A stretch of DNA of 64,000 bases from Amycolatopsis iheyensis. GTDB lineage: Bacteria; Actinomycetota; Actinomycetes; Mycobacteriales; Pseudonocardiaceae. The translations under genes and the position numbers were made by a program. Positions within the stretch are counted from its first letter, which is position 1; each line of letters begins with the position of its first letter. This document shows, piece after piece, positions 1 to 7,069 of this stretch. The notes beneath the pieces were generated by a model. That model had not been told where the DNA came from. It did not search any database and saw only the letters and a list, made by a program, of their open reading frames with translations. The stretch is taken from the NCBI RefSeq assembly GCF_024703995.1, contig NZ_JAMXQV010000041.1:1-64000 (forward strand). Direction: 5' to 3'.

Positions 1-450
1 ACCCGGAATGGCCCGCCGAGCCCGCTGGACCTCGACGATCTGCTCAGCCGACGCCGCAAAACCAAGTTCTTCCTCGCCCACCCCCGCGCGATCGCCGCGT
101 TCGGACGCGAATGCACGGCCAGCCGGATCTACCCCGACACCACCGTCCTGGACGGGAAGCCGGTGATGGCCTGGCGCGGCGTCCCGATCCTGCCCTGCGA
201 CAAAATCCCCGTCACCGACACCGGAACCACCTCCATCCTCGCCATGCGCGTCGGCGAAGACGACGCCGGCGTAATCGGACTGCGGCCCAAAGAACTCCCC
301 GACCAATACCAGCCCGGGTTGAACGTCCGGTTCATGGGGATCAGCGACCAGGCCGTGACGTCCTACCTGGTCAGCGGCTACCACTCCGCCGCCGTCCTCG
401 TGCCCGACGCGCTCGGCGTCCTCGACCACGTGGAGGTCGGCCGCTCATGA
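1..450 (+). CDS. Family 2 encapsulin shell protein, C-terminal part (5' end outside window)
   Basis: The frame is open from base 1 and ends at the TGA at 448-450, giving about 149 residues. The stretch has the hallmarks of the HK97-fold family 2 encapsulin shell C-terminus: FLAHPRAIAAFGREC, WRGVPILPCDKIPV, ILAMRVGEDDAGVIGL, VRFMGISDQAVTSYLV and SAAVLVPDALGVLDHVEV. Such shells assemble into cytosolic protein nanocompartments that enclose an enzyme. The next gene overlaps by 3 nt and is a polyprenyl synthase, a known cargo class of family 2 shells. The N-terminal part, including any cyclic-nucleotide-binding domain of subfamily 2B, lies off the window, so the subfamily is not visible. Confidence 0.85.
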   Translation, partial: TRNGPPSPLDLDDLLSRRRKTKFFLAHPRAIAAFGRECTASRIYPDTTVLDGKPVMAWRGVPILPCDKIPVTDTGTTSILAMRVGEDDAGVIGLRPKELPDQYQPGLNVRFMGISDQAVTSYLVSGYHSAAVLVPDALGVLDHVEVGRS

Positions 451-1463
451 CCACCATGGACTCCCGCACCGCGGCGCGGCCCGTCGCCGACGTCCTCGCC
501 TGGAGCAAAAGCCTCGTCGACCCGGCACTGCGCGTCGCCGCCGAAGGGCTGCCGGACGCGATGCGGCGGATCGCCGGCTACCACTTCGGCTGGGAAGACG
601 CCCAGGGCGAGCCGGTCGCCGCGGACGGCGGGAAGGCGTTGCGGCCGGCGATCGTCCTGCTGTGCGCGGAGGCCACGGGCGCGGACCCGGTGGCCGCCGT
701 GCCCGCGGCCGTCGCGGTCGAGCTGGTGCACAACTTCTCGTTGCTGCACGACGACGTCATGGACGGCGACACCACCCGCCGGCACCGGCCGACGGCGTGG
801 ACGGTCTTCGGCACCGGCGCGGCGGTCCTCGCCGGGGACGCGTTGCTGAGCCTGGCGTTCGAGCAGCTGACGCCGGAGGGCGCGAAGCTGCTGTCCCAGG
901 GCGTGCTCGACCTGCTGGAAGGCCAGGCCGCCGACCTGGACTTCGAGCAGCGCGACGACGTCACGCCCGGGGAGTGCGTTCGGATGGCCACCGGCAAGAC
1001 GGCGGCGCTGATCGCCGCGTCCTGCGAGCTCGGCGCGTTGCAGAGCGGCCGGGCCGACGCGGTGGAGCGCTTCGGCGAGTTCGGCCGGGCGGTCGGGCTG
1101 GCGTTCCAGCACGTCGACGACCTGCTCGGGATCTGGGGTGACCCCGCGGAGACGGGCAAGCCGGTGTTCTCGGACCTCCAGAACCGCAAGAAGTCGCTCC
1201 CGGTGGTGACGGCGTTGTCGTCCGGCACGGCGGCGGGCGCGGAGCTGGCGTCGCTCTACTCGGGCCGCGACCCCCTCGACGACGTCGAGCTGGCCCGCGC
1301 GGCCACGCTCGTCGACGAGGCCGGCGGCCGCCAGTGGAGCCAGGCCCAGGCGTCGGCACTGGTCGCGAAGGGCCTGCGAGAGCTGGCGGCGGTGAACCCG
1401 GTCCCCCGCCCGGCGGCCGAACTGGCCGCCCTGGCCCGCCTGATCACCACCCGCACCCACTGA
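447..1463 (+). CDS. Polyprenyl (isoprenyl) diphosphate synthase, probable encapsulin cargo
   Basis: 338 residues. The ATG at 447 sits inside an ATGA overlap with the encapsulin stop, so translation is probably coupled. Trans-prenyltransferase fold: the first Asp-rich motif is in LLHDDVMDGD (about residue 100) and the second in FQHVDDLLGIWGD (about residue 220), with the conserved GGKALRP near residue 55 and a KTAALI motif. The family condenses IPP with allylic diphosphates using Mg2+ held by the two Asp motifs; chain length cannot be told here. The co-transcribed shell gene suggests the enzyme is encapsulated. No long disordered N-terminal loading extension is seen: only about 20 polar residues precede the fold. 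Confidence 0.85.
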   Translation: MTTMDSRTAARPVADVLAWSKSLVDPALRVAAEGLPDAMRRIAGYHFGWEDAQGEPVAADGGKALRPAIVLLCAEATGADPVAAVPAAVAVELVHNFSLLHDDVMDGDTTRRHRPTAWTVFGTGAAVLAGDALLSLAFEQLTPEGAKLLSQGVLDLLEGQAADLDFEQRDDVTPGECVRMATGKTAALIAASCELGALQSGRADAVERFGEFGRAVGLAFQHVDDLLGIWGDPAETGKPVFSDLQNRKKSLPVVTALSSGTAAGAELASLYSGRDPLDDVELARAATLVDEAGGRQWSQAQASALVAKGLRELAAVNPVPRPAAELAALARLITTRTH

Positions 1464-1465
1464 TC

Positions 1466-1591
1466 AGGGGCATCACACGTGATCAGAGGGGCATCACGTG
1501 TGATTGAAGGGGCATCACGCGTGTCTGGCGGGGCATCATCGCGATGCCCGCTCAATCACGCGTGATGCCTCCCTGATCACGGGTGATGCCC
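1466..1591. repeat. 21-bp-phased direct and inverted repeat block between convergent genes
   Basis: Four direct copies of a GGGGCATCAC-type unit start at 1472, 1493, 1514 and 1535 (exactly 21 bp apart). They are followed by inverted units with GATGCC at 1543, 1564 and 1585, again 21 bp apart. The block fills the gap between two convergent genes and can fold into a large cruciform, so it may end transcription from both sides. A related array lies at 52711-52930. Confidence 0.85.
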
Positions 1592-2719
1592 CTACTTGCC
1601 GGGGCGAGTGAGGCCCGACTTGTCCGCGTCGAGGCTCAGGATGTTCTTGTCCGTGTCGGACAGGGCCTTCGTGACCTGCGCCGACGGCGGGGTTGTCGAC
1701 AAGTCTAGCAGGCGGATCGGGGCGTCGAGCTTGATGTACGTCGGGACGTACTCGGCCTTGTCGACCTTCCAGCGGTCGCCGTCGCGGACGAAGCGGAAGC
1801 GGGCCGCCGCGCCCTCCTCGGTGTCGCCGCGGGGTTCGGAGTGGCGGGCGACGCTGTTGCCGAGCCCGTAGGCGACCCACTTGTCGCCGATCTTCTCGAA
1901 CGGCTGGACCACGTGCGCGTGGTGGCCGACGATCAGGTCGACGTCGTCGGACGCCAGGATCTTCTTGGCCTGCGCCTTCTGCTCGGCCGTCGGGTCGTGC
2001 TGGTACTCCACGCCCCAGTGCAGGCTCGCGATCACGACCTGCGCGCCGGCCTCGCGCGCCTTGCGGGCGGCCGCCAGGACGTCGTCGACGTCGATCTGGT
2101 TGGCCAGCCACGGCTTCCCGGCCGGCACCTTGATGCCGTTGAACCCGAAGGCGTAGGACACCTGCGCGACCTTCACGCCGTGGACGTCGAGGATCAGCGG
2201 TTTCGCGGCTTCCGCGGCCGAGCGCGCCGAGCCGGTGTGCTCGATGCCGACGTCGTCGAGCTTGTCCAGCGTCCGCTTCACGCCGTCGGCGCCCTGGTCG
2301 ATCGTGTGGTTGGACGACGTCGAGCAGGTGTCGTAACCGGTGTCCTTGAGGGCGTCGGCGATCTCCGGCGGGGCGCTGAACGACGGATACCCGCTGTACG
2401 GGCCGCCCTCGGGCGCCAGCGGCGTCTCGAGGTGGCAGATGCCGAGGTCGGCGCCGGAGATCAGCGGCTTGATCCCGGCCAGCAGCGGCCGGTAGTCGAT
2501 CTTGCCGCCGCCGCCGTCGGCCTCGGCCTGGTCGGTCAGCGCCGGGTGGATCAGGACGTCGCCGGTCGCGACGACGCTGAACGACCCGTCGGGCGCGGCG
2601 GCCGACGAGGACGTCGTTTCCGGGAACGGCGTCGGCGCCGGCCCCTGCCGGTCCGGGCTGCTGCAGGCGGCCGCCAAGAGGGCAACCCCCGCGAGTGCGG
2701 CGACGCGGTGCTTCGTCAT
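1592..2719 (-). CDS. CapA-family lipoprotein (calcineurin-like metallophosphoesterase fold)
   Basis: 375 residues. The start at 2719 is chosen because GGAGGGGGATCG precedes it and it begins a lipoprotein signal (MTKHRVAALAGVALLAAACSS, lipobox LAAAC); an in-frame ATG at 2821 lacks this. CapA/PgsA-family motifs: VVATGDVLIHPAL near the mature N-terminus, the SSNHTIDQG Asn-His motif, WGVEYQ and VGHHAHVVQP. The family is named for poly-gamma-glutamate or capsule export, but many actinobacterial members are solitary surface lipoproteins of unknown substrate. No other capsule genes are adjacent, so the role is not assigned. Confidence 0.8.
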   Translation of the reverse strand: MTKHRVAALAGVALLAAACSSPDRQGPAPTPFPETTSSSAAAPDGSFSVVATGDVLIHPALTDQAEADGGGGKIDYRPLLAGIKPLISGADLGICHLETPLAPEGGPYSGYPSFSAPPEIADALKDTGYDTCSTSSNHTIDQGADGVKRTLDKLDDVGIEHTGSARSAAEAAKPLILDVHGVKVAQVSYAFGFNGIKVPAGKPWLANQIDVDDVLAAARKAREAGAQVVIASLHWGVEYQHDPTAEQKAQAKKILASDDVDLIVGHHAHVVQPFEKIGDKWVAYGLGNSVARHSEPRGDTEEGAAARFRFVRDGDRWKVDKAEYVPTYIKLDAPIRLLDLSTTPPSAQVTKALSDTDKNILSLDADKSGLTRPGK

Positions 2720-3039
2720 CGATCCCCCTCCGGGCGTGGTCCGGGCCATCCTGCCAGCCGGGCAAATCCGGCAGAGACTCCCATCCCGGCCCTCAGCAAC
2801 TTCCACCACAGTCGACAACACCGATCAGAACATTCGCACAGGACAAAACCGGACAACGCGCAGGACAGCGCGGAAAAAATACGATAAATGCCGCCCACTC
2901 GTGCCACGATGCAACTACCGAGAGTAGGTATCACTCCGCTAACTGCGGCTTGACGCTCCACGAACGGGTGTTTTGTAATACCAGTCACTCAGGGGCGCCC
3001 TCGCGCGCCACTCGAACCCCGGCCCCCATGGGAGCAACG
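2720..3039. promoter_or_regulatory. Divergent intergenic region, capA-like / sugar-binding protein
   Basis: 320 bases without a convincing gene, more AT-rich than its surroundings. It must hold the promoters of both divergent genes. For the rightward gene, TTGACG at 2950-2955 and TAATAC at 2976-2981 could be -35 and -10 boxes, but the 20-bp spacer is long. A short open frame on the minus strand (2716-2988) has atypical composition and no ribosome site and was not called. Confidence 0.4.
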
Positions 3040-4065
3040 ATGTCCCCACACTCGCACAGGCTGCGTGCCTGGAGCGCTGTTGGTTGTTGTTTGATTTCCG
3101 GTGTGCTGTTGGCCTCGTGCTCCTCGGGCAAAGACACCGCGGCACCGCAGCAGCAGGCGCCGGCCAACGGCAAGATCACCCTCTACTACCTGCAGAAACA
3201 GGGTGACCAGCAGTACTTCGTCGAGCAGGCGCAGGGCGCGCAGGAGAAGGCCAAGGAGCTCGGCGTCGAGCTCAAGGTCGTCAACCTGGGCCAGGACGCC
3301 AACAAGGCGATCACCGAGCTGGACGCCGCGGTCGCGCAGGGCGCGAACGGCGTCGCCATCGTCGTCCCGGACCAGGCCATCGGCCCGCAGGTGATCGACA
3401 AGGCCAAGAGCGCGGGCATCCCGCTCATCGCCTCCGACGACGTCATCAAGGACGGCACCGGCGCGAAGGCCCCGTTCGTCGGCTTCAACGGCAGCCAGAT
3501 GGGCGAGTCGGTCGGCACCGAGGCCGGCAAGCTCTTCAAGGCCGCCGGCTGGACCGCCGCCGACACGAAGATCATCAGCGCCTACAAGCAGGACCTGTCG
3601 GTCTGCACCGACCGCGTCAACGCCGCGAAGACCGCGTTCGGTAAGGCCGGCGACGCGAGCGTCCAGGTGATCGACGTCGGCACCGACAACTCCCCCGTCG
3701 ACGCGCAGAACCGCTCCGGCGCGGTGATCGGCTCCAACCCGGGCGTCAAGCACTGGGTGGTCTGGGGCTGCAACGACGAGAACGAGACCGGCGTCGTGAC
3801 GGCGCTGGCCAACTCGGGCGTGCAGGCGGGCAACATCATCGGCGTCGGGCTCGGCGCGTACCTCGACTGCAAGGACTGGGCGGCCGGCAAGGACACCGGC
3901 AACAAGTCCGCGCTCTACATCTCCGGCGCCGAGGTCGGCCGCTCGGCGATCCAGGTGCTGGTCGACAAGGTGAAGAACGGCAAGGAGCTGCCCGCGGAGA
4001 CGATCGCGAAGACCACGATCGTCAACAAGGACAACTACAAGCAGGCCGGCGTCAACTGCACCTGA
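3040..4065 (+). CDS. CUT2 sugar ABC transporter substrate-binding lipoprotein, AraF-like
   Basis: 341 residues. The ATG at 3040 is preferred over the one at 3028 because GGGAG lies at suitable distance. Lipoprotein signal with lipobox LASC, then a type I periplasmic-binding fold: KITLYYLQKQGDQQYF, ITELDAAVAQGANGVAIVVP and, near the C-terminus, VKHWVVWGCNDENETGVV and IIGVGLGAY, which recall L-arabinose-binding AraF. It would deliver a monosaccharide to the ATPase and permease encoded at 16397-18957. Its natural operon partners are now separated from it by a 12.3-kb mobile element. A substrate such as arabinose is inferred from resemblance and the neighbouring GH105. Confidence 0.85.
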   Translation: MSPHSHRLRAWSAVGCCLISGVLLASCSSGKDTAAPQQQAPANGKITLYYLQKQGDQQYFVEQAQGAQEKAKELGVELKVVNLGQDANKAITELDAAVAQGANGVAIVVPDQAIGPQVIDKAKSAGIPLIASDDVIKDGTGAKAPFVGFNGSQMGESVGTEAGKLFKAAGWTAADTKIISAYKQDLSVCTDRVNAAKTAFGKAGDASVQVIDVGTDNSPVDAQNRSGAVIGSNPGVKHWVVWGCNDENETGVVTALANSGVQAGNIIGVGLGAYLDCKDWAAGKDTGNKSALYISGAEVGRSAIQVLVDKVKNGKELPAETIAKTTIVNKDNYKQAGVNCT

Positions 4066-4074
4066 CCAGACCCC

Positions 4075-4110
4075 TCGTGAGTGTTTAGGGCGGTTCTAGC
4101 CAACCATCTT
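4075..4110. other. attL of the serine-integrase element
   Basis: Bases 4075-4095 are one arm of a 21-bp hairpin whose other arm is at 16356-16376. The element half of attP (4098-4110) follows the crossover. The sequence shared with attR is TCTA (4095-4098 and 16353-16356), with a probable 2-bp CT crossover at 4096-4097. Confidence 0.8.
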
Positions 4111-4131
4111 ATGACGACCTACTGTGGTGGT

Positions 4132-5685
4132 ATGGCTCACTCACACCAAGTTAGCGCAGGTCAGGGCGGTCGACAGCCGATCTTGGACTCCTATGCGCGG
4201 CTGTCTCGCAACCAGCGGGGGAAGCTGGAGAAGTGCGAGACCCAGCACGCCGACAACCGCGAAGTGATCACGCGGTTGGGCGGTGTGCTGGGCGAGGAGA
4301 TCTCCGACCCGAAACTCTCCGCCTGGAACCCGAAGGTCCACCGCCCCGGCTGGGAACGGATCATGAAACGCGTCGCCGCACGCGCGTGTGACGGCGTGGT
4401 GCTGTGGAACACCGACCGGGGGTGGCGGCAGTCGCCCGATCTTGAGGACATGTTCAAGCTGATCGAGGGGTTCGACTCGTTCACTGTCGCCTCATCGCAC
4501 GGTCGGTATGACCTCTCGGACTACAACGATCGGTACCAGTTGCGGCAGGAGGTCGCGCATAACCAGCGCAACTCCGACGAGGCTTCGCAGCGGATCTCGC
4601 GCCGGTTCGACACGCTGCGCCGCAAGGGCATCCCGCATAATCAGGGCCGCACTTTCGGGTTCCCCGGTCTGGACCGGACGATCTCCCGGGAGGAGGCGCT
4701 CGACGAGGACGGCAACGACACCCGGGAACAGGTTCCGGCAGAACTGGTCGAACGGGAGCGGGCCGCCCTGCGCGCAGCAACGGCAGCAGTACTGGCCGGG
4801 GTGTCACAGATTCAGTTGTGCGACGAGTGGAACGCGGCGGGGCTGCTCACGGTCACCGGCGGAACCTGGGTTCCGGCGAAGGTCAAGGCGGTGCTGCTGC
4901 GGCCGCGCAACGCGGGGTTGATCGAGCACGACGGCGAGATCGTCGGGCACATGTCGGGCGATCCGATCGTCGATCCGGGTGAGTTTGAGCGGTTGCGGGC
5001 TTTGTATGCCGGGCGGACGCGGGGGCGGCGGCCGGGGTTGTCCTATGTCGGGTCGGGTATCGCGACGTGCCCGGGGTGCGGCAAGAAGCTGTCCGGACGT
5101 CCACACGTCGGGGAGCACCCGGACGGGACCCGGCGGCGGCAATACGCGTGCACGAAGGCACGCGGCGGGTGCGGGAAAGTCGCTGCCGACGTGCGGTCGG
5201 TGGACCGGGAGATCCGAGGAATGGTGATCGCCCGGATGTCGGACAAGACGCACGCGGCGGCGATCAAGGCCGTCCGGGCACGAATCTCCGATCGGCTCGC
5301 GCAGGTCGACCGGGAAATTGCCGAGTGTGAGGCGCGGCAGGAAGCGATCGCGGCGAAGTGGGGCGCGCGGAAGATGACGGACAAGGCGTTCGACCGGGCA
5401 AACGAGCCCCTGATCGCCGATCTGGCGCGGCTGGAGGCTGAGCGGGAGGAATTGACCGGCGGGAACCCGGAAGGCCCCACAGAGGCGATGAGCCGCGAAG
5501 AGGCGGCGGAGAAGTGGGACGCCGCCGACGTCGGCGAACGGCGCGCAATGCTGGCCGACGCCCTTGGCCGGGACACTCTCTACGTAGACCCGTCCGCCCG
5601 AACCGGATTCCGCACGTTCAACCCGAAGCGTGTCCGCGTCGAGCCCTTCCAGTCCGGTGCGACGGCGCGCCCGTCCGTGCCCTGA
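4132..5685 (+). CDS. Large serine recombinase (integrase)
   Basis: About 517 residues from ATG 4132; an upstream in-frame ATG at 4111 would add seven. The resolvase domain has DSYARLSRNQ with the catalytic Ser near residue 25, then WNTDRGWRQ. A recombinase domain follows, then a zinc ribbon (CPGC near 313 and C340/C347) and a Glu/Lys-rich coiled coil around 390-440, the standard order of large serine integrases. Neither start has a good ribosome site. TACTGT at 4120-4125 lies 6 nt before ATG 4132, as expected for a leaderless transcript. The gene abuts attL, so excision would place the right end of the element upstream of it. Confidence 0.92.
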   Translation: MAHSHQVSAGQGGRQPILDSYARLSRNQRGKLEKCETQHADNREVITRLGGVLGEEISDPKLSAWNPKVHRPGWERIMKRVAARACDGVVLWNTDRGWRQSPDLEDMFKLIEGFDSFTVASSHGRYDLSDYNDRYQLRQEVAHNQRNSDEASQRISRRFDTLRRKGIPHNQGRTFGFPGLDRTISREEALDEDGNDTREQVPAELVERERAALRAATAAVLAGVSQIQLCDEWNAAGLLTVTGGTWVPAKVKAVLLRPRNAGLIEHDGEIVGHMSGDPIVDPGEFERLRALYAGRTRGRRPGLSYVGSGIATCPGCGKKLSGRPHVGEHPDGTRRRQYACTKARGGCGKVAADVRSVDREIRGMVIARMSDKTHAAAIKAVRARISDRLAQVDREIAECEARQEAIAAKWGARKMTDKAFDRANEPLIADLARLEAEREELTGGNPEGPTEAMSREEAAEKWDAADVGERRAMLADALGRDTLYVDPSARTGFRTFNPKRVRVEPFQSGATARPSVP

Positions 5686-5721
5686 GCGGCACGCCGAAGA
5701 ACGACGGATACTCGGGTCTGC

Positions 5722-6645
5722 TCAGCATGAGCGGTAGCCGACGATCAGGTTCCCTTGCCCGCGTTGCTGCGCGAGCGTCAGCCGCCCGATCTGTGGCCCG
5801 GGGTTCGCGTGCGGGGTGTCGTCGGTCATTCCGCTGAAATCCAGGTGGCACGCATCCACCGACAACGTGCCGTCCGGGTTGGACCGGGACGCCTGCCCGG
5901 AGAGGTAGAGGTTGTTCACGTAGTCGCCCGCTGCCGTGACTTCTGCGGCCATCGCGCGGATCGCGGCTGGGCAGTCGAGTACATGCCGGGCGTCGGCGAG
6001 TTGCCGCCCGGCGGCGGGCGCGAAGACGAAACACGCGTCGGCGACAGCGTCCGGTGTCGGGCGGGCGATCCGTTCCGCCAGAAAGTCAACCATGCTCGCC
6101 GGAGTCCGAGGCAAGATCCGGGCCACGGCTTCATCGTGCGCCTGATCCAATTCTTGTTGGGTTTGGCGGGCGTGGCGGGCGGAGTCCACCGCCAGCATCA
6201 CCCACCCCGCCGCGACCATGACCACCCCGAGCGTCAGAGCCGCCAGCGTTTGCCAGCGCCGCATCTGCAACCGCAACATCACCAGCGCGGCCACTGCGGC
6301 ACCGGTCACCGCGACCCCAGCCAGCAGCACCCACCACCACGGGTCCACATAGGTCAGCAACCACACCCCGACCACCAGCAGCGGCACCGTCACCCGCCAC
6401 ACCGGCGGCACGCGCCGAGCCACCACCAGCACGGCCACGAGAACACCGACACCGCCGAACAACCAGGGCCACATTTCCCAGCCGGACAGCCACCACGCCA
6501 CCAGCGCGAGAATCCCCGCACCGATCAGCGCAGGCATACGCACCGCGCGTTCGATCGCCGCGCGTCGCCGCGTCCGGTCCCGGTCGCGGGCTGCTTTCCT
6601 CTCCCCGGCGGCGGCCACACCGTCTAAGAATTTTCCTCCGCCCAT
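5722..6645 (-). CDS. Multi-pass membrane protein with Cys-containing C-terminal domain, unknown function
   Basis: 307 residues from ATG 6645; a longer frame to 6729 would translate through a palindrome and is less likely. About five hydrophobic segments occupy residues 30-165 (for example LVAWWLSGWEMWPWLFGG and LVMLRLQMRR flanks). A soluble tail with several Cys (ADACFVF, VLDCPAA, VDACHLDF, YRSC) follows. It lies just downstream of the tra operon in the same direction and may be a transfer or mating-pair accessory. I do not recognise a named family. Confidence 0.65.
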   Translation of the reverse strand: MGGGKFLDGVAAAGERKAARDRDRTRRRAAIERAVRMPALIGAGILALVAWWLSGWEMWPWLFGGVGVLVAVLVVARRVPPVWRVTVPLLVVGVWLLTYVDPWWWVLLAGVAVTGAAVAALVMLRLQMRRWQTLAALTLGVVMVAAGWVMLAVDSARHARQTQQELDQAHDEAVARILPRTPASMVDFLAERIARPTPDAVADACFVFAPAAGRQLADARHVLDCPAAIRAMAAEVTAAGDYVNNLYLSGQASRSNPDGTLSVDACHLDFSGMTDDTPHANPGPQIGRLTLAQQRGQGNLIVGYRSC

Positions 6646-6667
6646 GTCCCTAGGGTGCGCTCCTAAC

Positions 6668-6717
6668 TGCGGTAACGCCACCATGTCGATCATTTGATCG
6701 ACATGGTGGCGGTAACG
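6668..6717. repeat. 15-bp perfect inverted repeat bracketed by direct CGGTAACG repeats
   Basis: Arms at 6678-6692 and 6695-6709 (CCACCATGTCGATCA and its complement) are separated by TT. The 8-mer CGGTAACG flanks both sides directly (6670-6677 and 6710-6717). It lies between two leftward genes of the element. It could be a terminator, a binding site for a transfer or replication protein, or part of an origin. Confidence 0.75.
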
Positions 6718-6730
6718 CGACATTCGCAAG

Positions 6731-7069
6731 TCAGCCGTTCTGTCGCCGCTGTGGCCGTTGCTGCGCTAGTCGGGCATCGATGCGGTTGAGGATCACCGCA
6801 AGGGCGCGGATCTGCTCGTCGGTCATCGGTGGCCAGTCCGCGACCGTCACGGCCCACCGGTCGACCGCTTCGGCGTCCAACCGTGCCTGTTGCTGTGGAT
6901 AGGTCTCCCGCGCGACCGGTTCCGGATCGGTCGTCTCGGATGTGCGCTCGTTCCTGCCGCCGTGGATACCGTCCTGATCGGTGCGGGCTGGTTCATCGGT
7001 TCCTCGCTTGCTGTGTCGCCGGGTGGCGGGGTGGGTGGTTGCGGGGTGTCTGGCGTGCTGGTTAGCCAT
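6731..7069 (-). CDS. Small hydrophilic protein of the tra operon, unknown function
   Basis: 112 residues from ATG 7069, which overlaps the traB stop by 8 nt (ATGGCTAA), favouring this start over the open frame reaching 7360. The first 60 residues are polar and basic (ATRRHSKRGTDEPART). The C-terminal half is predicted helical (MTDEQIRALAVILNRIDARL). No recognised domain. Its place as the last gene of the overlapping operon suggests a minor transfer or spread role, which is inference. Confidence 0.6.
   Translation of the reverse strand: MANQHARHPATTHPATRRHSKRGTDEPARTDQDGIHGGRNERTSETTDPEPVARETYPQQQARLDAEAVDRWAVTVADWPPMTDEQIRALAVILNRIDARLAQQRPQRRQNG

Noticed and set aside
1536..2765. Long alternative-frame ORF opposite and within the capA-like gene, Arg/Gly-rich
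   Set aside because: It is a GC-driven shadow of the capA-like frame; no start signal and no recognisable domain.
2950..2981. Firm promoter call (TTGACG...TAATAC) for the AraF-like gene
   Set aside because: The spacer is 20 bp, longer than usual, so it is only noted within the intergenic entry.
2716..2988. 90-codon minus-strand frame upstream of the capA-like gene
   Set aside because: Atypical codon use for this genome, no ribosome site, and it lies in an AT-richer promoter region.
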